This document shows, in pieces, positions 10,150 through 20,504 of a DNA stretch of 64,000 nucleotides. The DNA lies in the NCBI RefSeq assembly GCF_036323735.1, contig NC_086024.1:63714424-63778423 (forward strand). Reading direction: 5' to 3'. The position numbers and the translations under genes are program-made. Origin of the DNA: Rattus norvegicus. Its lineage: Eukaryota > Chordata > Mammalia > Rodentia > Muridae. The notes beneath the pieces were generated by a model. It ran no database searches. It saw only the letters and a list, made by a program, of their open reading frames with translations, and was not told the origin of the DNA. Every line of letters begins with the position of its first letter. Position 1 is the stretch's first letter.

Positions 10150-10896
10150 CAGATTATCTCTAGTGTTACTTTGTTCTGCTATTTCTGACAGTGGCTAGAC
10201 TGTCCTATAACCTGTGTGTCAGGAGTGCTGTAGACCTGTTTTCCTGTTTTCTTTCAACCAGTTATGGGGACCGAGTGTTCTGCTTTCGGGCGTGTAGTTT
10301 TTCCTCTCTACAGGTCTTCAGCTGTTCCTGTGGGCCTGTGTCTTGAGTTCACCAGGCAGGTTTCTTGCAGGGGAAAAGTTGGTCCTACCTGTGGTTCCAA
10401 GGCTCAAGTTTGCTCGTGGGGTACTGCCTAAGTCCTCTCCGCTGTGGCAGCAACCGGGAAAATCTGTGCCGCTCCTTCCGGGAGCCTCCGTGCACCAGGG
10501 TTTCAGATGACGTTTGGTGTTTTCCTCTGGCGCCTGGATGTGCACAGAGTGCAGTCTCTTCTGGTTTCCCAGGCGTGTCCGCCTGTCTGAAGGTTCAGCT
10601 CTCCCTCCCACGGGATTTGGTTGCAGAGAACTGTTTATCCGGTCTGTTTCCTTCAGGTTCCGGCAGTGTCTCAGACGCAGGGGTCCTGCCGCTCCCGGGC
10701 CCTCCCCTATGGGAACCCAGAGGCCTTATACAGTTGCCTCTTGGGCCAGGGATGTGGGCAGGGGTGGGCAGTGTTGGTGGTCTCCTCCGCTCTGCAGCCT
10801 CAGGAGTGCCCACCTGATCAGGCGGTGAGGTCTCTCTCCCACGGGGTTTGGGAGCAGAGAGCTGCTGCGGTCCGGGATCCGCCGGTGTGGGACTTC
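10150..10896 (-). promoter_or_regulatory. L1 5' UTR with internal promoter
   Basis: A GC- and CpG-rich leader of 747 nt, in contrast to the AT-rich rest of the element, as expected for the L1 internal Pol II promoter region. The 5' end sits directly against the duplication at 10897, so it appears complete. Two related modules, sharing CCCGTGGGAGRGAGA followed by a CAGGYGGRCAC stretch, start about 230 bp apart (near 10861 and 10634 on the minus strand). This indicates an old internal duplication. A long antisense frame here lacks an ATG start. Confidence 0.85.
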
Positions 10897-10908
10897 GTGG
10901 TTTTCTTT
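10897..10908. repeat. L1 target-site duplication, copy at the L1 5' end
   Basis: GTGGTTTTCTTT, identical to 4430-4441. The following AAAC completes the CTTT/AA endonuclease site context. Confidence 0.9.
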
Positions 10909-11084
10909 AAACTGCTCAAAATGTGTTATTTAAATGTGTTATTTAAAATGTATGTAAAGTTGGACATGCAAGAATTTTGAGAATCTGGCTTGTTTTTTAC
11001 TTTATGGTGTAGATTATATCTGCCAGTCTCTGTCTGAGAGGGCTTAAAAATTCTTTATATTTAAGTTTTTATTCATTTTAATAT

Positions 11085-11210
11085 TTTATTTATTAACATT
11101 TGTATGGGGATGTGTTGCATGTACGAGGTCACAGGACAATTCATGCATTCTGGGGATCGAATTAGTCCTCGGTCTCACTGGCAAGCACCTCTGTGTGATG
11201 GAGGTGGTGG
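11085..11210 (-). mobile_element. B4-family SINE, antisense, diverged
   Basis: TATTTTATTTATTAACATTTG, then GAGGTCACAGGACAATTCATG, GGGGATCGAATTAGTCCTC and GGCAAGCACCTCTGTG match the reversed B4 layout (tail, body, tRNA-like end). Diverged and lacking a clear duplication. Confidence 0.55.
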
Positions 11211-12679
11211 TCCTCTCAGGCTGCACATCTGCTGCAAAGCTGACAGCGAACTCCATGCAACCGCACAAACTGGTTATTGTGACTTTGCAGCCCAGATTAG
11301 CCAGCTCGAGTCACACAGACATTGTGTGAACAATGTCTCCAGAGACAAATGGAAAAGTTTGTCACATTTAAACTCGTTTGGCCTTCATGGCATTCCACAG
11401 CCAGCACAAAGGAAAGGGAGACCTAAACCTTTTGAGGGTCTCTCCAGCTTCCTTCCACAGATACCTGTCATCCACCACAATGGTACCTTCCCTAAAGCTA
11501 CCCTCTTCAGGCAGCTACTGGGGCTGGGGAGCTTGGTTCCCTGAGGAAACATTAACCCTTCCAGGGATTTGGGCCAATCTGATAAACTATCTCTGAAAGT
11601 TCTGTTAGCTGAAATATATTGGTACAGGACTTTTTTTTTTTTTTTTTTTTTTTTTGCCTTAATCTAAAATTTAGCTACTATAGAAATGTCAGGCTTGAAA
11701 GACAGAATAGTGCTTATCTTCAGTCTTGTTTATTGTGGCAGCAAAGAAGGGATTTGGGGGGAAAAGCAAATTGTACGTTCAATAGTATGACGGTATGTTT
11801 AAAGCACAATCCCCTCCTAAAGAGAAAAAAAAGGTTTTTTAAGTTTAAAGTATAGAAATAAAGGCACAATAAAATCTTCTTGCCTGGGAAGGATTCTTTT
11901 TTTTTTTTTTTTTTATTTTAAAAAAGGACTTTTCTTCTTTGTGGAGAGATTCTTACTGAAAGCAGTAAACACTTCTCCCAAGTGACAGAACGTTTCTGGA
12001 GGTGGAAGGGATGAGGGTCAGCCTCACGATTCTCAAACAAAGCACTTGACAGGGGAGCTGTTCCTAGCTTCCCCTGGCTCTCTTGTTGAGCTAGGTGGCT
12101 AGTCCTGAAAACAGTGGTGGCATTCTAAACAGGTGCATTATCACAGATCCCCTCAACTCCCTACCTAAAAGTTTCTTTTTCGGCTGTGAGTACACCTCAC
12201 AGTTGCTCAACTCTGTCATGACACCCAGCCTACTTAATTAATTGAAAGTAGCACCTACTCTTCCTTCCTGGGGCCCCTTAATTCCACCTCCTTAGTCCCA
12301 CTAAACCTAAACCTGTAGTATTTCCATCACTCTTTTTTCATATAACTGCAGCCTGACACAAAACTTCCCTTTGCTTCTGAAGTACTGTTCATGGGAACAT
12401 TAGCTGAGATCCCCACCCCCCTTTTTTTTAACGGAGTAACATGATGGGGCAGATGGTCTTAGGAGAAAAAAAAGCCACACCCTTCTCAAAAGAGCAGTCT
12501 ATTGGCTTCGTACAAGCAGGCTTTGGCTGAACTCAAATAGGATGGTCTGGTTACCTGTGAGTGGTTTCTTGAATGAATTCTACATTTCTAGCCCCAAGAG
12601 TTCCCCATGTATTATTGGAAATGTCACTAACCTCTGATCTAGGGTCCTGGAAAAGCCTATTTAAAAAGATGATGCAAAT
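11211..12679. other. Unassigned DNA with two poly-T tracts
   Basis: No recognised gene or repeat. T runs at about 11629-11655 and 11898-11914 could mark reversed A tails, but no element body could be identified. The open frame 11104-11544 begins inside the B4 copy and has no splice support. Confidence 0.5.
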
Positions 12680-12830
12680 GTCTGTGTGTAGTGGTGGATG
12701 ACTTTGAACTCAACTCTCAGGAGACAGGAGCAGGAGGATCTCTGTGAGTTCAAGGCCAGCCTGATCTACATAACAAGATCTAGGACAGCCAAGACTACAA
12801 GGTGACATTCTGTCTTAAGAAACAAAATGA
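12680..12830 (+). mobile_element. B1 SINE, diverged
   Basis: Forward B1 order is visible: GTGTGTAGTGGTGGATGAC, GCAGGAGGATCTCTGTGAGT, TTCAAGGCCAGCCTGATCTA, AGGACAGCCAAGACTACA, and an A-rich end. Many substitutions indicate an older copy. Confidence 0.8.
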
Positions 12831-13202
12831 ATCCAGCAGCACTTGAACTCAGAGGAGAAAACTAAATAAGCAGAGAGTTTTTATCTGCAGAAGTTAACAT
12901 GGTGGACTCCTGCTTTACATCGGAAGGGCTCTAACCAGGAAGGAAGAGCCCCATTTCCAACCTGTACTGATTTAAATCACTCTTCCTGAAAGCAGTTTAG
13001 TCCGTATTTTACACTGACATACTTGTGCTTTATTTGTTAAGGTAGGGTCTCCACCCTCAGTTCAATCCACATTGTATTCTTTCGGGTGGATATGATGTTT
13101 TGCTGCAAACTTAACAAAAACTGGCCTTCTGATACGTTCACAGGGCCACATGGTCCAACTGAAGAACTGCAGCCACACAGAACCTTGTAAAGTATGTTAA
13201 AT
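12831..13202. other. Unassigned DNA
   Basis: No recognised repeat, RNA gene or supported exon. Confidence 0.5.
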
Positions 13203-13632
13203 ATGTCAGGGTTTTCAGGTTTGTCACAAACGATGGTTTTTTCTAAGTCACTGAAAGAGCCAGAGTTGGGGTAAATCTAAGGCCAGTGGGAAAATTCCAC
13301 CACACACCTCCACATACAAGAACCTCTCCTTCCAGGAAAGACTCTCCCTCGGAAAGTACCAAACAGTACACTGAGTCAGTTTGAAGGTTGCCTCCCTCCT
13401 CCAGTAGTACATAGTACCCTGACTGGTTACCATTGTTCAAATTTTGCCCCAATTGTTTGAATCCTGCCCTTATCAAAGTTATATAACTCCCTGTTAGAGT
13501 CTGCTCAGAATCTTCTTCCTCTTGAAGAGGGTGACCCCAACGTGCCAGAATAATAAAACTCCTCTTGCTTTTACATCAGTCACCACCTCCATGAGTCTCA
13601 ATCAAGGTGTCTCGGTAGAGATCCGACTCAAA
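13203..13632 (+). mobile_element. Probable solo ERV LTR (class I-like)
   Basis: The layout suggests U3-R-U5: a TATA-like TTATATAAC (about 13479), then AATAAA followed by ACTCCTCTTGCTTTTACATC (signal near 13551), ending in a U5-like stretch near CTCGGTAGAGATCC. Start TGTCAGGG is a guess. No viral genes flank it and family assignment is uncertain. Confidence 0.4.
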
Positions 13633-13648
13633 GCTCACATCACCCAAT

Positions 13649-13674
13649 GTATATAAGATATATATATATATATA

Positions 13675-13722
<48 letters not shown>
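13649..13722. repeat. (TA)n microsatellite
   Basis: Almost pure alternating TA over about 74 bp, with one GTACA interruption near 13676. Confidence 0.97.
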
Positions 13723-13724
<2 letters not shown>

Positions 13725-14013
13725 CAGTCTTGCATGTCTATCATGGAACAATTTAATATGCCTTCTTTTCCTACCCTCAAAAAGGCCATTGTATGATGCA
13801 TTTCAGCAGCACACCCTCTGGGGAAATTGATCTTGAAATATTGAGACACTATAAGGAAACTCTGGTTGGTGTCTCACAAATGAGTATACCATTTCTTATT
13901 CTGTATATTTAAAATGAAGTCATGAAAAACACTATAAAGACATTTTGATCACTCCAAAAGAGAAAAAGAAAGAAGAAAAAATAAACAATGGGCAATTGTC
14001 TAAAAAATAAATA

Positions 14014-14111
14014 ACTCTCTCTGTGTGTCTCTGTCTCTGTCTATGTGTCTCTGTCTCTCTCTGTCTCTCTGTCTCTCTATCTCTCTCTGTGTCTTTCTCT
14101 GTCTCTCTCTG

Positions 14112-14161
<50 letters not shown>
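14014..14161. repeat. (CTGTCT)n followed by (CA)n
   Basis: A pyrimidine-rich CTCTGT/CTCT array (14014-14112) runs into a pure (CA)n run (14113-14161). Frames across it encode only low-complexity peptides. Confidence 0.95.
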
Positions 14162-14163
<2 letters not shown>

Positions 14164-14204
14164 CCACTCTCATACACAAATACATTGGAGAATCAAATCT
14201 AAAA

Positions 14205-14250
14205 TCTCACACACATGTTAGGCAAGCATTCTACCACTGAACTATGTCCT
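14205..14250 (-). mobile_element. ID-like SINE remnant, antisense
   Basis: TTAGGCAAGCATTCTACCACTGAACTA resembles the reversed ID A-box half. Only a short, diverged part remains. Confidence 0.35.
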
Positions 14251-14279
14251 GAACTTATTTATTTAAACATTTTAAACTC

Positions 14280-14515
14280 GAAATTGAGAGATGGCTCAGT
14301 GGTGAAGAGCACTGGCTGCTCTTGCAGAGGACCCAAGCTTGATTTCCAGCACCTACATGGTACTTCACAACCATCTATAACTTCTGTTCTAGGAAATCCA
14401 ACCCCATCTCCTGGCTTTCATGGGAGTTAGGGGTATACATGTGGTACACATGTGGTACACAGACATACCTGCAGGCATAGCACTCACTCATACACATAAA
14501 ATAAAGCTTAAAACC
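14280..14515 (+). mobile_element. B3/B2-family SINE
   Basis: Begins GAGAGATGGCTCAGTGGTGA and AGAGCACTGGCTGCTCTTGC, then the CACAACCATCTATAACTTC body, and a B3-type extended end with CATACACATAAAATAAAGC. The tRNA-derived head carries the Pol III promoter boxes in diverged form. Confidence 0.9.
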
Positions 14516-14589
14516 TGAACCTGTATATATAACTGGGATGGTAGGGTGTTTATTAACTTGAAGAAACCCTAAGAGAAATTTTTGATCAA

Positions 14590-14830
14590 ATTTTTTCATA
14601 GGACATATTTTGAAACTTCTATCTCATCCTCTGACTCTTTCTAGATCCTCCTCACCTCCCGACCCAGTCCCAACTTCATGTTCTTTCTCTCTCAAAACAA
14701 AAGAAGAAACAAAAATGAAAACAAAACAAAAGACCCCCAAAGAAACATAAAAAAAAACCACAAAAGCAAAAATCAGCACAGAGCAGAAGCTGACCAAACC
14801 CTAGGAAGAGCTCTTGGTGACAAAGGCACA
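14590..14830 (-). mobile_element. Old rodent L1 (Lx-type) 3' UTR fragment, antisense
   Basis: CTCATCCTCTGACTCTTTCTAGATCC, CTCTCTCAAAACAAAAGAAG, and a long A/C-rich run ending near AGCAGAAGCTGACC match the reversed 3' UTR of old Lx-type L1s. 5'-truncated, with no ORF. Confidence 0.5.
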
Positions 14831-15536
14831 CCCCTTACTCCTAATTAATCATCTTCCTTTACAGAATCCTTCATTGGACGGGAGATGTGATCACATCTTG
14901 CTGACAGCCCAGGTTTCTCGTCATTCCCCCTTTGGCTGACATATTAAATGATAAGAAAGCAACATGACATTACAAATGAGAGCTGTGCTAGTTGCTGCCG
15001 GCAGTCCAGGGAAACCAGACTTCCTGATAGTCCAGAGTCATTTTGATGCAATTTACAAACACTCCTTCCTGGGAGAAGATGAATTGAAGTTGGTATTCAG
15101 CTGCCTGAGATAAATGACAAGAGCCCAGCACACCGTCATATTTCTAATGCCTTCATCTTTCCTCTTTCTTTCTTCTCTGGCATTTGGGGGAAAGCAGGTG
15201 GCTGGTTTGATAAAATATTTTTCAGACTTTAAACACACCATAAATGCTCTCAGCATATCTACCACAACACTCCATGTGCTGAGCTGAGATGGGTTCTTGT
15301 CCTTTGCTGTGCCTTAGGCCACATGATTGTTATCCTGGTGGTCCAGTCTTTGAAAATTCCTCACAGACCCAGGACAGAGTTTTTAAGAATACATGTAAGG
15401 ACCATATCAGAGAGCCACAAGGATATAAAAGTTTTACTGAAAGAGTAAAATCAGAAAAGAAAACTTTGTTGGAAGAAATAAATTAAATGGCATTAAAAGT
15501 ACAGTGAGAAAAATCACTAACACGCACAGATTCTTT

Positions 15537-15537
<1 letters not shown>
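14831..15537. other. Unassigned DNA
   Basis: No recognised repeat or supported gene. Confidence 0.5.
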
Positions 15538-15568
<31 letters not shown>

Positions 15569-15588
15569 ACAGAGAGAGAGAGAGAGTG
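15538..15588. repeat. (GT)n(GA)n microsatellite
   Basis: A (GT)n run followed by (GA)n, at the junction with an antisense B4 SINE. Confidence 0.95.
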
Positions 15589-15594
15589 TCGTTG

Positions 15595-15935
15595 TGTGTC
15601 TGCGTGCCTCCGTGCATGTTTATTTGGTTTTAAGCACACGTGTTTAGCTGTATGTGTGACTGTATGGCTTTGAAATGCATGCATATGTTCATACATGTTG
15701 AAAACAAGGACAACTTCCTTGAGTGTTCCTCAAGAACTAGTCACCTTGATTTTGACACAGGATTTCTGCTGGTCTGCAGCTCGGGCTGTCTAGCCTACAA
15801 GCCCAGCGATCTTACTTTCTTTGTCTCCACAGCACTGAGATCACAAGTGCACATTAACACACCCAACTTCCCATCTTTTCGAATGAGTTCTCAGGTTTTC
15901 ATGCTTGTGTACTGACCATTATACTAAGTGAGACA
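15595..15935 (-). mobile_element. B4 SINE, antisense
   Basis: Reversed B4 order is visible: GACACAGGATTTCTGCTGG, CAGCTCGGGCTGTCTAGCC, CACTGAGATCACAAGTGCAC, and a TCAGGTTTTCATGCTTGTG tRNA-like end. Old and diverged; the GT-rich part at its left is typical of this family. Confidence 0.7.
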
Positions 15936-17064
15936 CCTTTGCAGCGCTAAAGACTCTTAAAAGTGGGATTCCTTTCCCAGTAAAATGCATTATATTGAAA
16001 AGTTATGAGTTTTAATAATCACCATCAACATACACATACACACACACACAGAGTCATGCACAACATAAGATATTTCTCTTTGGGAATGGGGCAGAAGGAC
16101 AGTACAGTGGGATTCTATCCCTTGTTCCTCTGGAAAATTAATGAGCAAAATGAACATTGTAACAGTTCTATGTGCCTAAGGACTAACATGTCAGTGGAAA
16201 CTAAGCCTTGTAGCTTCATGAAATCAATGGTGGTAATTTTGTTAATTAACTAATGGATTTTCTTGTGTCCAAAGTGATTCCAAATTGCTTAAAACAAGAC
16301 CATCTTTTGAAAATAAGATTTTTTCAAAGCTAGGAATGAGGCCACCTCTCGAAACCTTTTAAAACAATCTTTCCACTTGGTAAGAGACAAGCCGGAGCTG
16401 CAGTAGTGAGGTGCATGTTTAGCAATCTTCAGACGAGAGATGGGGTTGGAGATGAGGGAAGGAAGAAAATAAAACTCTAATGCCTACTTTGTTAAGCAAA
16501 CCTAGATATATGAATTCCGCCATTGGCTATAGATTTCCTTAGAGAGAAAAAAAATTAATTTCCTTAATTCACAGCCAAGATGCCACAGAAATGGTGCTGA
16601 AATAATGGTAGGGATTATTTGTTGCTATTCTACTGCAGAGGTGTGCGTTGGGAAGGTCTAGCCTGCAGCCTTTCCCTAGTCTCTTTCATGCTGATGCTGA
16701 GCCAGAACTCAACTATCCAATGCACACCATCGCTGGTTCAACGGCACTCACTGTGTTTTTACAAGAAGAGCATGCTCTTTTTAATAGGCCAGTCATCAGG
16801 AAGACAGGATGGAATAAACGCTTGAGACAGTCTCTGGCACCAGGGAAATGTAAGGGAGAAGGCAGGATGTGCCTATGCGTGGGTAAGGGGAAGTTTTAGG
16901 GTTATTTGCAGACATAGAATTAGTCGCATCATGCCTTTTCATGAGTGGTGTTTGTTTCTTTGGGGTACAGGAGGGAATGACAACATGTCAGGGAGGAGTT
17001 TGAGCTTGCTAAATAAAAGGTTGGTAGGGCAAACTGTCTGCTTTTGCACATGCTCATTTTTTTA
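15936..17064. other. Unassigned DNA
   Basis: Apart from a short (CA)n run at 16018-16031, no recognised repeat. Frames at 16619-16899 have no splice or polyadenylation support. Confidence 0.5.
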
Positions 17065-17340
17065 AAGTTGGATATTTTTTATTTACATTTCAAATGTTAT
17101 CCCCTTTCCAGGTTTTCTGCCCATAAACCCCCATCCTATCCCCCCTCCTCCTTCTTCTATAGGGTGTTCCTCCCCCCAACCACCCACCCCTCTGCCTCCC
17201 CGCCCTGATATTCCCCTACACTGGAAGGTCCAGCCTTGGCAGGACCAAGGACTTCTTCTCCCATTAGTGCCCAACAAGGCCATCCTCTGCTACACATGCA
17301 GCTGGAGCCATGGGTCTGTCCATGACACACAGTCATTCTT
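17065..17340 (-). mobile_element. 5'-truncated L1, 3' UTR only, antisense
   Basis: Matches the layout of the full-length L1 3' UTR at 4500-4790: TTTATTTACATTTCAAATG, CCTTTCCAGGTTTTCTGCCC, a C-rich tract (reverse of the G-rich polypurine tract), CCTACACTGGAAGGTCCAGC and GGCAGGACCAAGGACTTC. It ends near 17340, so most of the element was never copied. Confidence 0.85.
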
Positions 17341-17453
17341 GAAGATCCAGTTTCAAACCCTCCGTCAGTGGATCCTCAAGGCTATTCCTGAAGAACAACT
17401 TAAGCACTTCGTTGCTTAAGAAACTTACATTTGGGTGTGTCCAGGGCACAGTT

Positions 17454-17582
17454 GAGACAAAAGTTCCCTGTATAACCCAGGCAGTTCTGGAACTAGCTAG
17501 CTCTGTTGACCAGGCTGAACTCAAACTCAAGTTTTGCCTTCCTCTGTCTCCAGAATGTTGGGATTAAAAGTGCATGTCACCC
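17454..17582 (-). mobile_element. B1 SINE, antisense, old
   Basis: TGAGACAAAAGTTCCCTG, CAGGCAGTTCTGGAACTAG, GACCAGGCTGAACTCAAACTC and GAATGTTGGGATTAAAAGTG give the reversed B1 order with heavy substitution. Confidence 0.75.
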
Positions 17583-18508
17583 ATATCTTGGTCCATGTTC
17601 CTATCCTGGCCTTGTCTGCATTGATGTCCGTGACTTGTGTAACCACTGAAGCCACAGGAATGCCCACAGTCTGTTCTGCCCCCTGAAGCCATGTTGATGT
17701 CAGTGGACCTTACTGCCACTTGAGGCCATGGTGATATCTGGGTCCACCATGCCACCAACAGCCATGTTTGGGTCTGTGGTCCTACTGCTCCCAAGGTCTG
17801 TGTGGATATCCGTGGCCTGTGCCACTGAGGGCTCTGTGAATGTCCTTGGTCTGTGCTGCAGCCTGAACCCATGTTAGTGTCCATGGTCCGGCATACCTTC
17901 AAGAGCTTTGTCTGGGTTTGTGATCCTACTGAAGCCAGGGGTGAGGGAAGCGGATGTAGGGCAGGGGTAGAGGGGTGGGTGGGGGCGGGGGAGTTGGTAT
18001 TTCTGATCTGTGCTGTTGCCAGAAACAGAGTGGGTGTCTGTGATCCCTGCTCTTACTGACTGTGAAACAAGGAGGCTACTTTTGTTGTAATATCAATGAC
18101 TCCAGATTCACAGTTGAGAATGAGGGACATGGAAGGTTTCTATGACAACTCCTACCTCCCCACCCCCCCAAAGGTAGTAGCCTAGTCAGGAAGCCACCCT
18201 TAAAAAGTGATCAGGATGCTGAGGTGCAATTCTCCACAATTCATGACTTCTGACAGAAGCATTGGAGGGGAAAGACTCAGTTCTATTTAAGGGTCAGACC
18301 GCTTAGAGTTTGACCATGCTCCAATGAGTATATAGATAATACAAATTGGATGGTTTTTTAAAATTCTTATTTTATTTTTACTTTTTTTGGGGGGGGTCAC
18401 AAGAGTGGAGGTGGACATGGAAGGTCTGGGAAGTGAGTGTGATCGGGGTGAATTCTGTGAAATCCCCAGGGAATCAATAAAAATGTTATACTGAGAGAAA
18501 AAAAAAAG
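17583..18508 (+). mobile_element. Lx-type L1 3' UTR, forward, with internal tandem array
   Basis: The downstream part (about 18200-18508) reads like the 3' end of old rodent L1s: a GGGGTCACAAGAGTGGAGG block, then CCCAGGGAATCAATAAAAATG and an A tail, with AATAAA near 18476. Upstream lies a degenerate tandem array (separate entry). No ORF2 remains. Orientation is opposite to the other young L1 pieces nearby. Confidence 0.6.
17610..17940 (+). repeat. Degenerate 35-38 bp tandem array in an L1 3' UTR
   Basis: About eight to nine imperfect units share GTCYRTGGTCYRTGCTGCC followed by TGAAGCCATGTTGAT-like sequence. Unit starts are visible near 17620, 17659, 17697, 17733, 17769, 17807, 17839 and 17877. 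The minus-strand frame over it is an artefact of the periodicity. Confidence 0.65.
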
Positions 18509-18765
18509 TGTGTGCCGTCACAGCTAGCTGTGCTTAGCCAATTTCAGTCTTTCCTAGGAGGAGATAGGGAGTAGGTCAGTGGGGTGATGTCATTTCTATT
18601 GCTTGGTCTGTTGCTCTCCTCCTGATGTGTCATCTCAAATAATTGCCAACGGGTTAAAAATGAAACTCTAAAGGTAGGCTAATTCAATTAAAAATGTCTT
18701 CACACACAGAGCATGCCAAGAAACGACATGAAGGGAGGGCTTTAAGCTGAGTGGTTATATTAAAT

Positions 18766-18857
18766 TGTTTTTTGGGGGTGGGGAGGCTGGGGATCAAACC
18801 CAGTGTTATGCACACCTTAGGCAAGCGCTCCATCAGTGACCTACATCCCCAACCTGT
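18766..18857 (-). mobile_element. Older ID SINE, antisense
   Basis: GCTGGGGATCAAACCCAGTG, TTAGGCAAGCGCTCCATCAG and CTACATCCCCAACC are a complete reversed ID core with several changes. The T-rich left side is the former tail. Confidence 0.75.
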
Positions 18858-20391
18858 GATTTCAGATCAGTATTTAATTAATAAAGTATTTAACCTTCCA
18901 ATCTCGGCTTTCAAAGTTAAAACTTTGCTGCTAAAGTTAAGAACTGCTAACTAATCAAATATTTTAAAATATTTGCTCATTGTTTTTTTCTATGTTAGTC
19001 CTACAATGTTCATTGTTCATCAAAAGTAGCTGACAATTGCTGTGAATTTAATGTTTGCCCCCTCATCCTCAGCCCCATTGCCTTTAAGGTGATGGAATCA
19101 GAAGACAGGGACTCTGAAAGATGAGCTCCTGAGGACAAACCCTGAATGATGACGTTTACTACCTTTATAAAAGATGCCCAAGAGGATCCCTTATCCCTTC
19201 TGCCACATAAGGCCTCAGTGGAAGGGCAAAACTTTCTGTGAGCCATAAGAAATAAGTGTTGTTTATAATAAGGTCAGTATCGATATAAAAGTAATTCAAA
19301 GGTATCCCAAGGGAAGTCTATTGAGGAGTTCAGGCCCTTCGATCCATGTTCTTGGTCAATAAAAGAATTTATAGATGGATATACAAGCACATTTTATTTG
19401 GAAGAGAAGGAGTTTGAGAAAGCAATAGTATTCACGCAGTGGTGTAGCACAGAGGACCTGGAGAGGGAGGGCTGGATTAGGGATAGTTGGCTCATTGCTT
19501 CTGTGGACTCAGAGTTGTTGAGGAAGAGGAAGACAGATCATTTGAGTAGCCATGTATTTTGTGGTCATTATTGTAATTATGACAAGTTATGTAACATGTC
19601 TTAGGTTAGTCTGTATTTCTGACTTCAAGCTATGGGTCATATGCGATGGGACAGATTTTCCCTTAAATTTACCTTTACCATTCGAGAACCATTGGTGGAA
19701 GGTCATATGCCAGTCACACGGTGGGGAGATTTGGAAGTGAAATGTGTTTACAGGGTTGCAACTGGTGATTACTTTAAAGATTTGGGTGGAAGACCAATAC
19801 CTTCTTTCCTGATAGGACAAGAAGGATTGTCAATTTGTGTCATCAAAAAATAAAATAAAAAGGATATAAGATTCAAGAGTTTCCATTGTCCCTGGTCACT
19901 GACTCCCTGCTTTTAGTCCCTTCAGAAACTAAAATAATTACATATTTTATCTTACTTTGTCCCTTCCATTTCTGAACATCATTGTGATCCAAGTGAAGTG
20001 TTACAATATTTTATAACAGCCAAACATCCAAATGTTTTCTAGAAAAGAACAGAATTTACCAGGCTACATTAACCAACAAATGGGGACTACTTTGCTTTCA
20101 AATATCAACGGATTAGAAGTGTTGGGGTAGGGCTGGGCTATCTGTATTCTTTCCAATTTTGTCTTGAAATGCAGTGTGACTCACAAAATACAGTTAGAAG
20201 TTAGAATAGCAGAATGAGGTAGGCAGAGAGAAGGTCACACAATCAGTGGAGAGCAACCCAGTTCTCACCCCAGAGTAAGAAGAAGGAGTAGGGGCTGTGA
20301 CTGAGATAAAGTAATATTTTTTCAAAGTTGCCTAAAAATTTGGCTAGGATTCATGTAAATCTAAAACCCTTTCTCTGTGTTACTTTATGAC
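18858..20391. other. Unassigned DNA
   Basis: No confident family or exon. Both strands are open across 19587-19853, but neither frame has splice or polyadenylation support. The region may hold an old LTR-element remnant. Confidence 0.45.
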
Positions 20392-20494
20392 TTTTTTTTC
20401 CGTTTTTCTTTTTTTTTTTCTGGAGCTGGGGACCGAACTCAGGGCCTTGCGCTTGCTAGGCAAGCGCTCTACCACTGAGCTAAATCCCCAACCC
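20392..20494 (-). mobile_element. ID SINE, antisense, imperfect TSD
   Basis: Nearly consensus ID core in reverse (GGAGCTGGGGACCGAACTCA to GAGCTAAATCCCCAACC) with a T-rich tail broken by CCG and C. The flanks ACTTTATGAC (20382-20391) and ACTTGATGAC (20495-20504) match at nine of ten bases. Confidence 0.92.
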
Positions 20495-20504
20495 ACTTGA
20501 TGAC

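Larger units (their letters stand above)
4442..10896 (-). mobile_element. Full-length LINE-1 (rat L1) with two intact ORFs
   Basis: A complete autonomous non-LTR retrotransposon of about 6.45 kb in antisense orientation: 5' UTR (10150-10896), ORF1, a 59-nt spacer, ORF2, 3' UTR and A tail. A perfect 12-bp target-site duplication flanks it. On the plus strand the inferred first nick lies at CTTT/AA (10905-10910), one base from the L1 endonuclease preference TTTT/AA. Neither ORF has a frameshift or premature stop, and there is no 5' truncation or inversion, unlike most genomic L1 copies. These signs point to a young insertion. Whether it transposes, or is polymorphic, cannot be told from sequence alone. 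Confidence 0.95.

Noticed and set aside
10365..10828. Long antisense frames (150 and 104 codons) across the L1 5' UTR, reminiscent of the antisense ORF0 of primate L1
   Set aside because: Both begin at TTG, not ATG, and their length follows from GC-rich, stop-poor sequence. No evidence of translation.
11104..11544. 146-codon plus-strand frame
   Set aside because: It starts inside an antisense B4 SINE and has no splice or polyadenylation support.
17564..17902. Minus-strand 112-codon frame with repeated peptide motifs
   Set aside because: The periodicity comes from the degenerate tandem array in the L1 3' UTR.
17610..17940. Regularly spaced repeats as a CRISPR array
   Set aside because: Units are degenerate throughout, with no distinct spacers, in a mammalian L1 context.
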